A DNA stretch of 56,000 bases, from contig NC_081411.1 in assembly GCF_030272615.1 (NCBI RefSeq), positions 833,892,136-833,948,135 of the forward strand. Direction: 5' to 3'. Below the pieces are notes generated by a model, which ran no database searches, had not been told where the DNA came from, and saw only the letters and a list, made by a program, of their open reading frames with translations. Below are positions 55,595-56,000 of this stretch, piece by piece (position 1 is the stretch's first letter; each line of letters opens with the position of its first letter). The position numbers and the translations under genes are program-made. This DNA comes from Cryptomeria japonica. Its lineage: Eukaryota > Streptophyta > Pinopsida > Cupressales > Cupressaceae.

Positions 55595-56000
55595 GGTAAA
55601 GTCAGCTTGCAAGGCGTTCCATCCAATACCACAACCTCTTCATCCATAAAAAATGAGTATGACCTTGTAGATCAATTAGGGAAGACACCTGCCCTCATTT
55701 CTATCCTTGAGCTCTTACACATATCCCTAGCACATAAAGCCATCTTTGATAAGACCTTGAGAGAGACTTTCGTACCCACTAATCTAAACGTGGACCAGTT
55801 TCAAGCCATGGTGGGATACCTTTTTGTTCCTCATAGCCTTACATTCACAGACATCGATGATGCATATGTAACCCAACTTCATAATGCACCTCTACATATT
55901 GAAGCCTTTCTTCATAAAAACCAAAGAAAATGAGTCTTGATAGATGGAGGAGCATGTCTGAACATTTGTACATTGAACACTATTAAGAAATTGGGATATT
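55595..56000 (+). pseudogene. Gypsy-G protease, N-terminal part
   Basis: NEYDLVDQLGKTPALISILE, LLHISLAHKAIFDKTLRETF, NVDQFQAMVGYLFVPHSLTF, PLHIEAFLHKNQRK, a TGA, then the active-site strand VLIDGGACLNICTLN with the catalytic Asp intact, and KKLGY at the window end. It matches 16000-16330 of Tat-C and keeps the aspartate that Tat-C has lost. Confidence 0.85.

Larger units (their letters stand above)
52424..56000 (+). mobile_element. Gypsy-G, Tat-like element, 5' part of coding region
   Basis: Plus-strand gag and beginning of protease, continuing past the window. Its 5' end was separated by the Copia-F insertion and lies left of the window. It is interrupted by solo LTR-H at 53015-54148. It is the outermost layer visible here. 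Sequence order and wording follow Tat-C closely, with a few stops and one clear frameshift. Confidence 0.85.

Overview
The window is a stretch of nuclear DNA from a seed plant with a large, retrotransposon-packed genome; a gymnosperm is my best guess from the element types and sizes. I see no intact host gene, no rRNA or tRNA gene, and nothing prokaryotic. Almost everything belongs to LTR retrotransposons inserted into one another and then decayed by point mutations, mostly C-to-T or G-to-A.

Layout, left to right. (1) 1-4625: a tandem Copia-A array on the minus strand (gag/protease remnant, LTR, RNase H remnant, partial LTR) abutting an inverted LTR fragment. (2) 4626-10130 and 36156-38130: Gypsy-B (minus; linker, protease, gag, leader, PBS, 5' LTR), split by (3) Tat-C, 10131-36150 on the plus strand, 26 kb with 5-bp target-site duplications. 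Tat-C has LTRs, PBS, a leader with repeat arrays, gag, protease, RT, two RNase H domains and integrase. Near its 3' end it carries an antisense gene with a predicted intron that encodes a plant mobile domain (PMD). (4) Copia-I (25985-33357, minus, complete ends, TSD CATAC) sits inside the PMD exon. (5) 38131-52423: Copia-F (minus), a pol-less element with a coiled-coil/zinc-knuckle ORF1 and an unrecognised ORF2, split by solo LTR-D (38442-39371) and by complete non-autonomous Gypsy-E (41601-50000, plus, TSD GCTCT). (6) 52424 to the end: Gypsy-G (plus; gag, start of protease), split by solo LTR-H (53015-54148, TSD ATGAA).

The nesting order is G > F > B > Tat-C > Copia-I, so each inner element is younger than its host. 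Rough by-eye LTR divergence (Tat-C about 5 percent, Copia-I about 4, Gypsy-E about 2) fits this.

The Tat-type elements (B, Tat-C, G, and pol-less E) share a gag/protease architecture. Protease is followed by a G-patch-like glycine motif in B, Tat-C and E. Tat-C and E also share nearly the same primer-binding site, so E may have been mobilised by Tat-C relatives. The most interesting structures are the antisense intron-bearing PMD gene of Tat-C, the two oppositely oriented AGCGCT(A/T)TTGT repeat arrays at its two ends, a stop-free antisense ORF in Gypsy-B split by Tat-C, and the two pol-less elements E and F.
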